Part shown: positions 25,893 through 34,768 of the stretch, piece by piece
How the letters are laid out: every line of letters starts with the position of its first letter
Position numbering within the stretch: position 1 is the first letter of the stretch
NCBI GenBank assembly: GCA_963675945.1
Contig: OY780932.1
Span: 1,736,001 to 1,800,000 of the forward strand
Direction: 5' to 3'
From: G963556115 sp963675945
GTDB taxonomy: Bacteria > Planctomycetota > SZUA-567
Length of the DNA stretch: 64,000 nucleotides
The notes under the pieces: generated by a model
Databases searched by the model: none
The model's input: the letters and a program-made list of their open reading frames with translations, nothing else
What the model was told of the DNA's origin: nothing
Position numbers and translations under genes: made by a program

Positions 25893-28886
25893 CTATGCCG
25901 GCGGCAGGGTATGCACCCGGCTCGCATGTGCCTGACGGGCATAGCGGTTGACACTATCGTTGAGGCCGTCTTTGTCGACCTTGACTACATACTCATCGAA
26001 ACCGAGGCTCAAGCCCTTCTCTCGACTCTGATCATCCTGTAGGGCGGTTAGCGCAATGACCGGAATGTCCTTGAGGTTCGGGTCTGCCCGTATCTCTTTG
26101 ATTAGTTCGAACCCGTTCATATTTGGCATCTCAATATCCGATACTATCAGATCGAAGCTCTTGCTGCTGTCCCGCAGGGCGGCAAGAGCTTCAACGCCAT
26201 CACCGACCAGGGTCAATTCCCGTCCCTCCGCCTGGAGATAGGTTGCGTTCAGGCGGCGGTAGAAGAGGCTGTCCTCGACGATGAGGATATGCGCCGCCTC
26301 ATGATACTCATTATCTCTTTCAAAACGGTTGGGGTCGTCGCATTCAAAGAGCGAATACAGATCCAGCAGCATTACCAGATTGTTATTATGCATAAAGGTT
26401 CCGAGAATGCCGTTATTGTCGGTTATCGTCTCGTCAAACTTGCCGGAGACGTCACAGACGGTGATGTTGGAATTGGTTATGACCCCTACCGGATATTTGA
26501 CCCTTGAAGGCAGGATAAGGTTGTAATTATCCAGGTTCTTCGAGATCGGAGTTACCGGGAGATACTTGTCCAGGTAGAGCAGGGGTATGGTGTGATCCTT
26601 CATCGGGTAGTACTGGCGGTTGCCGACGGTCTTAATATCCATCCGGTGGATCTTTTCGATCAAGGAGACCAGCTCTAGCGGTACGGCAAAGTACTCGCTG
26701 TCGGCATAATTAAAGATGATCATGCTTTGGCGGTCGGCGCGTTTGCCCACGCTGAGTGCCGGCAAGTTGTCGTCATCCTTGTGCGTTTTGGTGATAAAGC
26801 TCATCTGCATCCGTTCGACAATACCGTTGGTATCTATGATCATTACCACCCGGCCGTCACCGAGGACGGTATGCCCGGAGAAGATGCCGACATGCTCCAC
26901 TAGCTTGGGCATATCTCTGACTACCGCCTCTTCAATACCGATAATGGTATCGACCATCACCCCGAAGAGATTGTTCCGGTGCTGCAGGACGATCAGGGTG
27001 TGAGTATCGGTTTTGAGTGTAGGTTTGGAAGCCGGTTTGACCTCAGGTTCTTCGCTTTTAGGCGTGTTTCCTATCTCGAGAATATCTTTGAGATTGAGGA
27101 TGGGTAGTACCAGCTCCCGGTGCTGGAATACCTTCTGCCCCTGCAGGATCTTGATCTTGTCGCGCGAATCACGCTCGGAGATCGTGATCAGTTCATTGAC
27201 CGCGCTCTGGGGGATGCAGAAACGCTGCTTATCGACGCTGACGACGAGCGCTGAAATGAGGGAAGAGGTGACCATCGCCTTGGTCAGTGGCAGGCGCGCC
27301 TGCATCTTGGTGCCGACACCGAGTTCGCTCACACAGTCGATCACCCCGCCGATCTTCTCTATGTTGGTTTTGACCACATCCATACCTACTCCGCGCCCGG
27401 AGATCTTACTCAGTTTCTGGGCGGTAGAGAAGCCCGGCTCGAAGACTAGCATTATCGCTTCTTGTTCACTCAGAGACTCGGCTTGCTGCAGAGTGATGAC
27501 CCCACGCTCAACGGCGATAGTCTTTATCTTATTCGGGTCTATGCCTTTGCCGTCATCCTCAATGGAGATGATTATCTCGCCGCTCTCTTGAAAGGCGCGG
27601 AGGGTGACGCTGGCGATGGGATTTTTACTGGTCTGGGAGCGCTCCTGCGGGGTCTCGATCCCGTGATCCACCGAGTTACGCACCATGTGGGTGATAGGGT
27701 CGATAAAGGCTTCGAGGATGGTGCGGTCGAGTTCGAGGTTGCCATGGAAGATCTTGAAGTCTATCTTTTTGCTGAGCTGGCGGCTTAGGTCGCGTACTAC
27801 CCGGCGGAAACGCTCGAAGACACTCTCCACCGAGAGCATCCGGGTCTGTACGACATTTTTATGTACCTCGGTGATCGCCTGGGACAGGGTGGAGAAGGCA
27901 GGATCATCCGAAAAATCATACTTGGTGAGGAGCTGGTTACGGCTCATAACCATATTGCCGGTAAAACGCAGAAGCTCATCAAGGAGACGGGCATTGATCT
28001 TGATCATCTGCGCTTCATCCTTGCCGGAGCCGTTACTGCCGTTATGATTGCTGCCATTCTTCTGAGCTGGTTTTTCGCTATTCTTGCTCTGCTTGAGTGC
28101 GGTCTTGGGAGCGGTGGGTTTGGCCGAAGCCGGGAGATTGCTCTTGCCCGCCGCTATCTCCGAACTGGGCTCTAGAAATTTGATCTCCAGCGCTGAAAGC
28201 AGGTAGTGTGACTGGATAAGCTCATCCAGCGCCATATCCAGCATCTCCTCCTCCAGTACGGTACCCAGCAACACTCCTTCATTCCGGACGGCGATGATCT
28301 TGCCAATCTCCTCCAGCGCCGTACGTATCGTGGCCTCGGCGCTGAGGCCAGGCTTGAGGGTGAGGTTATAGATATTCATCCCTCCGGCAGCGGAGTCGAG
28401 GAGTAACTCAGTCTCTGCTTCCGAGAGGTTGAGTGATTTTAAGGAGTCGCTGACACCGTTATGCTGCAGTTCTGCTCCAGAATTAGTGGTTGGTGTCGAA
28501 GGTTCTCCTGTTTGCAGAATATTCTTGAGTTCGGCGATAACCTCACTAACATCGTAGCTCGCACCAAGATCCTTCAATTCTAGCATCTCACTCAGGGCGT
28601 CAAGCATCGACAAGAGTGTGTCTACGACTTCGGGAGTGAGCGGGCGCAGATTATTCCGTATTTCATCGAGCAGGGTCTCGCCGAGATGAGAGACCGAGAG
28701 AATATTTTCCAGCCCGAGGTAACCGCTGCTGCCTTTCATCGAGTGTATTGCCCGGAAGATCCGATTTATGGTCTCAGAGTCCGCCCCATTCTTCTCGAGG
28801 GTCAGTAGATCAGCCTCGACCTCTGAGAGATTCTGCTTACTCTCCAGGATAAATTCTGCCATGATTTCAGCGTTGTTATCTTCCAT
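25893..28886 (-). CDS. cheA: Hybrid CheA-type histidine kinase with receiver domain
   Basis: A 997-residue kinase. Domain order: HPt (phospho-acceptor His48 in FRAIHSMKGSSGYLG), linker, a second helical region, a dimerisation helix pair, a CheA-type HATPase (MVRNSVDHGIETPQERSQ N-box, DDGKGIDPNKI, GRGVGMDVVKTNI), two CheW-like domains (about residues 540-700 and 720-850) and a C-terminal receiver with phospho-acceptor Asp917 (LIVSDIEMPNMNG). Fused-receiver CheA proteins with two CheW domains usually drive non-flagellar outputs such as twitching or second-messenger control. No flagellar, cheR, cheB or cheY gene is in the window. First gene of the operon; its ribosome site is weak. Confidence 0.93.
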   Translation of the reverse strand: MEDNNAEIMAEFILESKQNLSEVEADLLTLEKNGADSETINRIFRAIHSMKGSSGYLGLENILSVSHLGETLLDEIRNNLRPLTPEVVDTLLSMLDALSEMLELKDLGASYDVSEVIAELKNILQTGEPSTPTTNSGAELQHNGVSDSLKSLNLSEAETELLLDSAAGGMNIYNLTLKPGLSAEATIRTALEEIGKIIAVRNEGVLLGTVLEEEMLDMALDELIQSHYLLSALEIKFLEPSSEIAAGKSNLPASAKPTAPKTALKQSKNSEKPAQKNGSNHNGSNGSGKDEAQMIKINARLLDELLRFTGNMVMSRNQLLTKYDFSDDPAFSTLSQAITEVHKNVVQTRMLSVESVFERFRRVVRDLSRQLSKKIDFKIFHGNLELDRTILEAFIDPITHMVRNSVDHGIETPQERSQTSKNPIASVTLRAFQESGEIIISIEDDGKGIDPNKIKTIAVERGVITLQQAESLSEQEAIMLVFEPGFSTAQKLSKISGRGVGMDVVKTNIEKIGGVIDCVSELGVGTKMQARLPLTKAMVTSSLISALVVSVDKQRFCIPQSAVNELITISERDSRDKIKILQGQKVFQHRELVLPILNLKDILEIGNTPKSEEPEVKPASKPTLKTDTHTLIVLQHRNNLFGVMVDTIIGIEEAVVRDMPKLVEHVGIFSGHTVLGDGRVVMIIDTNGIVERMQMSFITKTHKDDDNLPALSVGKRADRQSMIIFNYADSEYFAVPLELVSLIEKIHRMDIKTVGNRQYYPMKDHTIPLLYLDKYLPVTPISKNLDNYNLILPSRVKYPVGVITNSNITVCDVSGKFDETITDNNGILGTFMHNNNLVMLLDLYSLFECDDPNRFERDNEYHEAAHILIVEDSLFYRRLNATYLQAEGRELTLVGDGVEALAALRDSSKSFDLIVSDIEMPNMNGFELIKEIRADPNLKDIPVIALTALQDDQSREKGLSLGFDEYVVKVDKDGLNDSVNRYARQAHASRVHTLPPA

Positions 28887-29320
28887 AGTCTAAAAAAATT
28901 ACACTCCATTTGTCGCATTACTGTGCTAATATGCCATAGCGATAATAGCAAAAGCTCTATAAGGTACTCATGATTAAGAAGTATGGATTAAATTTTACTT
29001 CTTACTATGCCGTACATTGTATAAACATATTTGTACAATATACAGTATGGTCTGATTTAAGCAAGTTAAAAACAGATGTAGGTAAAAAAATGTAGGGGTG
29101 ATGACGCTTAAGTCGAGGGCGTTGTATAATATTTTTACTAAAGTGTTGTTTGTTGTGCGGGTGGCCCGGTTGCGCGTTGAGTCTGTGTTGGCTGGAGGTA
29201 GGTGGGCGTTGTTACGTTATGTTGGGGTATATAGCCGGACTGAGGAGAGCTACAGGCGGGGCAGAAACTCTCCTCAGTGGGTGTAATTCTCTAGCATAAA
29301 TGTGCTGATTTGGAATGTGG
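28887..29320 (-). other. Intergenic stretch upstream of the chemosensory operon
   Basis: An AT-rich left half that presumably carries the cheA promoter, then a GC-richer right half. No convincing gene or hairpin is seen. Confidence 0.45.
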
Positions 29321-29722
29321 TTATGAGACTTTGAGATTATCCAGTTCGCTTTGGGCGTTGAAGAGCATCTCGCGGAGCTGATCGGCAATGATGATGGCCA
29401 GGATAAGGTTTTGGGTCAGTGCCAGGCGCTCTCTGAAGCTTGAATCCTGGAGCAGTGTCTGTTGGAGGCGGTTGAGCAAGGAGTCGAGGTCGCGGGCACT
29501 CTGTAGGCTTTGGGTAAAGTACTCCTCCTGGGTGGCTGACCTGCCGGCAATCAGGGCGCGACCGATCTGCAGTGGGATACTTCGGCCGAATTCTTTGAGC
29601 TGGCTCAGGTCGACGTGGCTGATGCTGGAGTTAGCCTCTTTGTCGACCTTTAAGAGCAGGCGGGACAGTTCGCAGACTTTGAGCCAGAGCGGCTCTTTCT
29701 CAAGAAGCTGTAGATTTTTCAT
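29321..29722 (-). CDS. Four-helix-bundle protein (IVS/S23-like)
   Basis: A 133-residue all-helical protein with the ATG at 29722 after AAGGAG. The segment LKEFGRSIPLQIGRALIAG corresponds to the QIRRAAVSIPANIAEG helix of the four-helix-bundle (23S rRNA intervening-sequence/avd-like) family, and EEYFTQSLQSARDLDSLLNRL to its third helix. These small bundle proteins bind nucleic acid or act as scaffold subunits; in retroelements a relative (Avd) assists reverse transcriptase, but no reverse transcriptase is present here. Function unknown. Confidence 0.65.
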   Translation of the reverse strand: MKNLQLLEKEPLWLKVCELSRLLLKVDKEANSSISHVDLSQLKEFGRSIPLQIGRALIAGRSATQEEYFTQSLQSARDLDSLLNRLQQTLLQDSSFRERLALTQNLILAIIIADQLREMLFNAQSELDNLKVS

Positions 29723-29937
29723 TCTTCTCCTTCTGGGTGGATTAGACCCAATAATACGGATAATGGCAGTTGTGAGCGCATAGCACAAAAGATAAATTAC
29801 TCTTTTTATCGAAAAAAAGGTTGGTTAAATTTAGTAAAACAGCTTGATTCTTGCAATAATGTAAGAAAATGGCAGGGAAGAGGTGGTTTTTTAAGTATTA
29901 GTAAGTCTTGTCAAGGTATTATGCAGCTCTAAGTAGC

Positions 29938-30030
29938 GTTGTGGGCTGAGGCTACAGCGCACAGTCTGCCCATTTGTCCATAGATGTCTGAAAATATGAA
30001 CAGGGGTGATATTTTCAGACCATGGGCATT
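29938..30030 (+). repeat. Composite palindromic repeat, fragment R6
   Basis: A partial copy within the 836-base gap between 29722 and 30559: a GGGCTGAGGCTACAGC module, then ATAGATGTCTGAAAATATGAAC and ATATTTTCAGACCATGGGC, that is the GTCTGAAAATAT hairpin of the other copies. The rest of the gap is AT-rich, with a short open frame at 30322 that I do not trust. Confidence 0.6.
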
Positions 30031-30558
30031 TATGCAAGCGGTTAGTTTAAGCAACTCTCAATTAATTATTAAAGATTGTCTAAATTATATCCTTTAATTA
30101 TAGTATGGAATAAAACTGAAAAATAATTACACTCATTTGTAATAAGAATATTGGATGAATTGTCAGGTTAATCATGAATCACCGGTTATTTGGGCGTTCA
30201 ATTTTGTACCCTAACGGCAAAAGCCACCTTGTAATCTGCGCAGCTGTTATTATAGTATAATGTATAGTTTTTTGCAGCATTTTTTTCAAGATAAGGTCGC
30301 GGTTGGTTGGGAAAAAGCAGGATGTCTAAGCTTCAGGAGGGAAGGGCGGAGAAAGAGACAGAGCGTGCGGTATGGAAGTTTCTTGTTTTATTTAATGATA
30401 ATGGAATAAAAAAACAATTGAAAATTAATAATAAGTGTTATCATAGACTATAGCTAGTTGCGGTATAGAGTATATGCTTGTTATGGCTCTGATTGTGATG
30501 GTTGAACATTTCCTGTAACTAAATTATTGATATGTGCTTATATAAATAAAGGATTGCT

Positions 30559-31506
30559 ATGTCTGAACAGCTAAAGGAAATCAGGAAGGTGACAGTTGTC
30601 GGCGCGATAGTTAACTTGGTGCTGACAGCGGTAAAAATAATGGTGGGATTGGCGACAGGTTCGATGGCGCTGGTTGCTGACGGAGTGCATAGTTTGAGTG
30701 ATCTTGCGACCGATGCGGCGATCTGGATCGGGGTGCATTACTGGAGTGCTCCGCCCGATAAGGATCATCCGTATGGACATGGGCGGATTGAGACCATGGT
30801 GAATCTCTTTATTGCTGGAATTCTCGGGCTTGCCGGAACTGGTATTGGCTGGAGAGCAGTATTCTCTATTTTTTCCGGGCAGCCGCAGTCACAGCCGGAA
30901 TGGAGCGTCTTCTATGTCGCTCTGATCTCGGTTGCGGCGAAGGAAATTCTCTTCAGGTGGACCCTGGCCAAAGGCAAGAAGGTACGCTCGGCGGCTCTGG
31001 CGACCAATGCCTGGCACCACCGTAGCGATGCTCTCAGTTCACTCCCGGTGGCGGCAGCGGTCATCGGTGAATTTGCCTATCCTGAGTTTCAGTATTATGA
31101 TGAATCGGCGGCGATTATCGTGACGATTATGCTCCTCAGAGCGACCTGGCAGTTGGCCAAGCCCTCGATATTCGAGATTATCGAGGCTGCGCCCGATCAG
31201 CAGCTCAATGTGCAGATTGCCAGTATTGCTGTAGAGATAGAGGGTATTGTCAATGCGCATTCGGTACGTTGCCGCCGCCTTGGCGGACAGATTCTGGTGG
31301 ATCTGCATATGGATGTCGATCCCAAGATGAGCGTCTATGACTCGCATAAGCTCACACAAGAGCTTAGTATGAAGATTCTTGAGGCGATCCCGGAGATTAC
31401 CGATACGTTGATCCATGTCGAGCCGTATGGCGAGAAGAATGAGTGGGAGTATGTAAGGCGCAGACGTAATCAACAACAGAAGCTGGATGCGCAGACGGAG
31501 GAGTAA
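30559..31506 (+). CDS. Cation diffusion facilitator (CDF) metal exporter
   Basis: A 315-residue CDF transporter with about six membrane segments. The intramembrane metal site is visible as ADGVHSLSDLATD (helix 2) and HHRSDALSSLP (helix 5), the H/D tetrad typical of Zn2+/Fe2+/Mn2+ exporters of the FieF/MamM kind. PDKDHPYGHGRIETM is the family signature after helix 2. The C-terminal cytosolic domain (residues 215-290) has the ferredoxin-like fold with HSVRCRRLGGQILVDLHMDV. It would efflux divalent metal by proton antiport. AAAGGA precedes the ATG. Confidence 0.93.
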   Translation: MSEQLKEIRKVTVVGAIVNLVLTAVKIMVGLATGSMALVADGVHSLSDLATDAAIWIGVHYWSAPPDKDHPYGHGRIETMVNLFIAGILGLAGTGIGWRAVFSIFSGQPQSQPEWSVFYVALISVAAKEILFRWTLAKGKKVRSAALATNAWHHRSDALSSLPVAAAVIGEFAYPEFQYYDESAAIIVTIMLLRATWQLAKPSIFEIIEAAPDQQLNVQIASIAVEIEGIVNAHSVRCRRLGGQILVDLHMDVDPKMSVYDSHKLTQELSMKILEAIPEITDTLIHVEPYGEKNEWEYVRRRRNQQQKLDAQTEE

Positions 31507-31609
31507 CAGGCAGCCGACTAACGAGCGCTGACGGCAGGCTGTAGGTTTTTTGCCGAGTCGGTTATGCCTGAGCTGTTTGGTACGAGATATTTGCTATGCT
31601 GCTAGGTGT

Positions 31610-31636
31610 GTGCGGCGGGTGGTTATCCCGCCGCAC
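31610..31636. terminator. GC-rich hairpin between convergent genes
   Basis: A perfect 10-bp stem (GTGCGGCGGG with CCCGCCGCAC) and a seven-base loop between the convergent CDF and nuclease genes. There is no strong T-run, so termination is inferred from position. Confidence 0.5.
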
Positions 31637-31744
31637 AATACTGCTCCAGAGCCTTCTCTGACTATCTTGCTCGGTTTACAAGGAAGTTAAGGGCGTATCG
31701 CAGCGCAACTGTATCATACGTTTTAACCTGCTTAGCGTTGAGGC

Positions 31745-32479
31745 TTAGTCATGGTGGTGGTGGTAATCATCACGGTGGTGGTGGTAATCATCACGGTGGT
31801 GGTGGTGATCATTATGGTGGTGATGCTGCGGGTTGTAGCGAGGACGGCGGTGGCGGTAGTAGTAGTCATTATGGTGGCGATGACTGCGATTGTAACCTTC
31901 GAAGAAATCAAAAATCAACGAGATGCCGTTATCATCATCGACATAGTACTCGGTATTATCGCTGTGCTCCTCGACAAAGATCCAGGGCGGGGTAGGATCC
32001 TGCGCTTGCCACAGCCCCCTGCCGCGTTCTTGCGCCATAGCTTCAGCCTTCTCGAGTACGCGGTCGTTGGCAAATTCGTGGTCGTACCAGGCCGCGCCCT
32101 CCCGGAGCATGGTAGCATTGATATACTCGCCGTCATAGTAGACCTTGCCGATAACCGCCTTCTTATCTACGATGGTAATAACTTCGACCTTTACATCTTC
32201 ATCATCAATCAGATCTTTGAGCAGATTTCGGGATTCACGCCCGTATTCCTGGGTCTTCTCCGGCGCATCAATACCATAGAGCCTGACTACGATGTCGCCT
32301 CGGTCGGTATCAATTACGATAGTATCGCCGTTGACGATCTCATCGACCTCACCTTTAATAGTATCGACTACCCGGTTATCGTCATAGATAATCTCTGTGA
32401 CGTTGTCTCGGAGATATTCAGTGGCAAAAGCGGTTGTAGTCAGGAGCAGGGTGCTAAGTAGAATATAGCGAATCAGCAT
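31745..32479 (-). CDS. Exported SNase-like protein with histidine-rich tail
   Basis: A 244-residue exported protein; the ATG at 32479 follows AAGGAAGAG. Residues 1-19 are a Sec signal ending AFA. Residues about 50-175 are a staphylococcal-nuclease fold: GDTIVIDTDRGD, then VVRLYGIDAPE, which keeps the first catalytic arginine and the glutamate. The third key residue, usually arginine in a KYGR-type turn, aligns with valine in DKKAVIGKVYYDG, so activity is doubtful. The last 30 residues are almost all His, Asp, Tyr and Arg (runs such as HHHHNDHHHHRDDYHHHRDD), a probable Zn/Ni/Cu-binding tail. It is convergent with the CDF metal exporter. Confidence 0.85.
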   Translation of the reverse strand: MLIRYILLSTLLLTTTAFATEYLRDNVTEIIYDDNRVVDTIKGEVDEIVNGDTIVIDTDRGDIVVRLYGIDAPEKTQEYGRESRNLLKDLIDDEDVKVEVITIVDKKAVIGKVYYDGEYINATMLREGAAWYDHEFANDRVLEKAEAMAQERGRGLWQAQDPTPPWIFVEEHSDNTEYYVDDDNGISLIFDFFEGYNRSHRHHNDYYYRHRRPRYNPQHHHHNDHHHHRDDYHHHRDDYHHHHD

Positions 32480-32930
32480 GTCTCTTCCTTTCATCGGTAT
32501 TCGGTATAGGGTTACATAGGGGTAGAGCTGAAGCATTGTTCTCTACTTTAATTTTAATCTGTAGCGTGTATTTGTCAAGTTATATGCTGTGCAACTGGGC
32601 TAAGAATGCAGTAGGCATGAGTAGGTCGTAAGGGTAATTGTTGGTTGCTCTGGGCAAGCAGCTGGAAACTGTAGCGAGCCGGAGTGGTACGGCAGCGGGG
32701 TGAGCAACGGAGTTTACCGTAAAATCGGTGGCAGCAAGGTTGAATGGGGAAATGTTTGAACAAAATTTGATCCAAGAACGCTTACCGGCTTGGTTGAATA
32801 CTAGACAATGAAGTTTATGGCACCGGCTCTATTCTTGCGCTATACTCATTACAGCTGCTTACGATCTTTAGTCGGCAGTCTGCCGCGCAAGTAGTCGCCG
32901 GGGTTTGGTGTATATCCCAGTATTAGTATT

Positions 32931-32955
32931 CAAGCCGCCGGAGAAGGGCGGCTTG
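32931..32955. terminator. Hairpin downstream of the CO dehydrogenase cluster
   Basis: A perfect 9-bp stem CAAGCCGCC/GGCGGCTTG with a seven-base loop, 97 bases beyond the end of the oxidoreductase gene. It is followed on the minus strand by no strong T-run, so it is a weak terminator candidate. It is the only structure seen in the 572-base gap 32480-33051. Confidence 0.4.
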
Positions 32956-33051
32956 AACGATTTTGCGTCATAGGGCGTGAACTGGCGGTATGTGGGGATG
33001 TTGTTAATGCTGGCTCTTTTGCTGTAAGGCTGGAAGTTGAGTGTTTCTTGC

Positions 33052-34305
33052 TTACAGAAGGCTCCGCTCTTCAGAGCCGAACTTGGCGCCGCTTAGCGCT
33101 CCGGCAAGAGCTGGCTCGGGGAGAGGGCGCCGGTTGATGATGGCGTCGGCGTAGACCCCGGCTGCGCTGATATCTCCCCAGAGGATGGCGGCACGCAGGG
33201 TGTCCTCGTCGTGGTAGAGTAGCTTGAGGCACTCCTGCCCCCGGCTGTCGGTAAAGGCCTGTAACTCTTTGTTCCAACCGGGATCTGGATTGTTGACCGG
33301 ACCGAGCGAGACGACACTGGTGCCGAGCAGGTTGAGCGAGGAGCGGTAACCGGTGTTACGGGTCAGGGACTCAGCGCTTCCGCTCATATTGAGCCCGGCT
33401 ATCCGCCCCTGATGGATCGCGGTCGGCCAGATCGGGCTGGGCATAACCGTGCGCAGCAGGACATCCTCCATGACGGTTACATCCCCGGCGGCGTAAATAT
33501 CCGGGGCGCTGGTCATGGCGAATTCATTGATCAGAACGCCGCGGGGTTCGGTCTTGATGCCCGATCCTTCCAGCCATTCGATATTTGGGCGCACCCCGGC
33601 AGCAGTTACCAGCATATCGCTTGGCAGGTTCTGGCCGTCATCCAGCAGCAGAGACTCGGGTGTGTCATTTTCTTGCCGCTGCACCCCGACAACCTTCCGT
33701 TCGCAGTAGAGCTGTACCCCGGCGCTGCGCAGCAGTTCTGCCGCTCTTGCTCCAGTAGCCGCCTCAAGCTGGAGCGGCAGAGGGTAGGCGGCGAGTTCGA
33801 CCAGGTTGACCTTTTTGCCAGCCTGAGCTAGCTCGGCAGCCAGCTCTACCCCGACCAGCCCGGCGCCGATGATACTCACTGTCTGGACAAAGGGGAGTAC
33901 GGCAAATATCTGTTCGGCATCCTCCAGGGTTCTAAGGCTGAATGAGAGTTCGCCCGTGATACCGGGTATCGGTGGAGCCCAGCTCCGTGAGCCGCTGGCG
34001 ATAAGCAGCCGGTCATACTTGAGGCTTTCGCCGGTGGCAGTGTAGATAGTATGTGCTGCGGGATTGACCCCGGTCACCTCGGTATTCCAGAGTATCTCTA
34101 CTCCGGTGGTTGCAGCCCAGTCTGCAGGTAGGAAATTCGCCTGCTCTGCCGAACGTTTCCCGGCGGCGAGCAGGTGGAGCTGGCAGCGCGAGAAGAAAGC
34201 GCTGTCAGTTGTGATCAAGGTTATTCTGGCGCTGTTGTCTGCCTCGCGGATCGCGCTGGCAGCAGCAGTACCGGCAGCACTGCCGCCGACTATTACATGG
34301 TGCAT
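33052..34305 (-). CDS. FAD/NAD(P)-dependent oxidoreductase of the CO dehydrogenase operon
   Basis: A 417-residue pyridine-nucleotide-disulfide-type reductase without a redox disulfide: FAD site VGGSAAGTAAASAIREA at the N-terminus, NAD(P) site IIGAGLVGVELAAELAQAG near residue 148, AAGVRPN and the second FAD motif IYAAGDV near residue 276. The length and pattern fit the rubredoxin/NADH oxidase-like reductases seen in cooS-cooF clusters. It would pass electrons from CO, through the CooF-like protein, to NAD(P)+. It overlaps the cooF-like gene by 13 bases, and GGAGGA precedes its ATG. Confidence 0.9.
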   Translation of the reverse strand: MHHVIVGGSAAGTAAASAIREADNSARITLITTDSAFFSRCQLHLLAAGKRSAEQANFLPADWAATTGVEILWNTEVTGVNPAAHTIYTATGESLKYDRLLIASGSRSWAPPIPGITGELSFSLRTLEDAEQIFAVLPFVQTVSIIGAGLVGVELAAELAQAGKKVNLVELAAYPLPLQLEAATGARAAELLRSAGVQLYCERKVVGVQRQENDTPESLLLDDGQNLPSDMLVTAAGVRPNIEWLEGSGIKTEPRGVLINEFAMTSAPDIYAAGDVTVMEDVLLRTVMPSPIWPTAIHQGRIAGLNMSGSAESLTRNTGYRSSLNLLGTSVVSLGPVNNPDPGWNKELQAFTDSRGQECLKLLYHDEDTLRAAILWGDISAAGVYADAIINRRPLPEPALAGALSGAKFGSEERSLL

Positions 34306-34766
34306 GTTGAGTCCTCCTCTAGATATACGGTCGCTTCGTCGCTTTCACTCAGGCTGATACAGCCGGTGGGGCAGACAGCAGCACAAGCCATGCAGTCGTT
34401 ATCCGCACAGCCGTCACACTTGAGCATGCTGCGCTCGCTGCCCAGGCTCGGCCTGGCGTTGCCGTAGGGGCAGCTCATGACGCACATATAGCAGCCGACA
34501 CACTTCTCGCTGTCACAGATTACCAGCCCATCGGCTTGTTTTTGTAGTGCGCCGCTCATGCAGGCCTCGACACAGGCCGGTTCGGCGCAGTGGCGGCAGA
34601 ATTGCGGGAAGCGTTGGCCGTCGTTGTTTAGTTCAATCTTGTTGCGGGCGCGTATGCCGGAATCGAGGCCTTGTCGGTAACCGCCTGTACTATGGGCTTC
34701 AATGCAGGCGATCTCACAATTTTTGCAGCCGCTGCATTTGCTGCGGTCGATTATTTTTGTCTTCAT
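34293..34766 (-). CDS. cooF: CooF-like ferredoxin with four [4Fe-4S] motifs
   Basis: A 157-residue electron-transfer protein; the ATG at 34766 follows GGAGGT, whereas a longer frame overlapping cooS has no ribosome site. Cysteine motifs in order: CSGCKNCEIAC, CRHCAEPACVEAC, CVGCYMCVMSCPYG and CDGCADNDCMACAAVCPTGC, enough for four [4Fe-4S] clusters. It takes electrons from CooS and hands them to the flavoprotein encoded next. It starts two bases after the cooS stop and overlaps the reductase gene, so the three are translationally coupled. Confidence 0.92.
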   Translation of the reverse strand: MKTKIIDRSKCSGCKNCEIACIEAHSTGGYRQGLDSGIRARNKIELNNDGQRFPQFCRHCAEPACVEACMSGALQKQADGLVICDSEKCVGCYMCVMSCPYGNARPSLGSERSMLKCDGCADNDCMACAAVCPTGCISLSESDEATVYLEEDSTCTM

Positions 34767-34768
34767 GC

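Noticed and set aside
29321..29722. Avd-like protein as part of a diversity-generating retroelement
   Set aside because: No reverse transcriptase or template/variable repeat pair is visible; only the four-helix bundle similarity.
30322..30453. Possible 43-residue frame before the CDF gene
   Set aside because: Only a weak AGCAGG site and low-complexity end; no conserved feature.
31751..32461. Plus-strand frame rich in Val opposite the nuclease gene
   Set aside because: It is the reverse reading of the His-codon tail and SNase gene; the minus-strand protein has a signal peptide, domain motifs and ribosome site.
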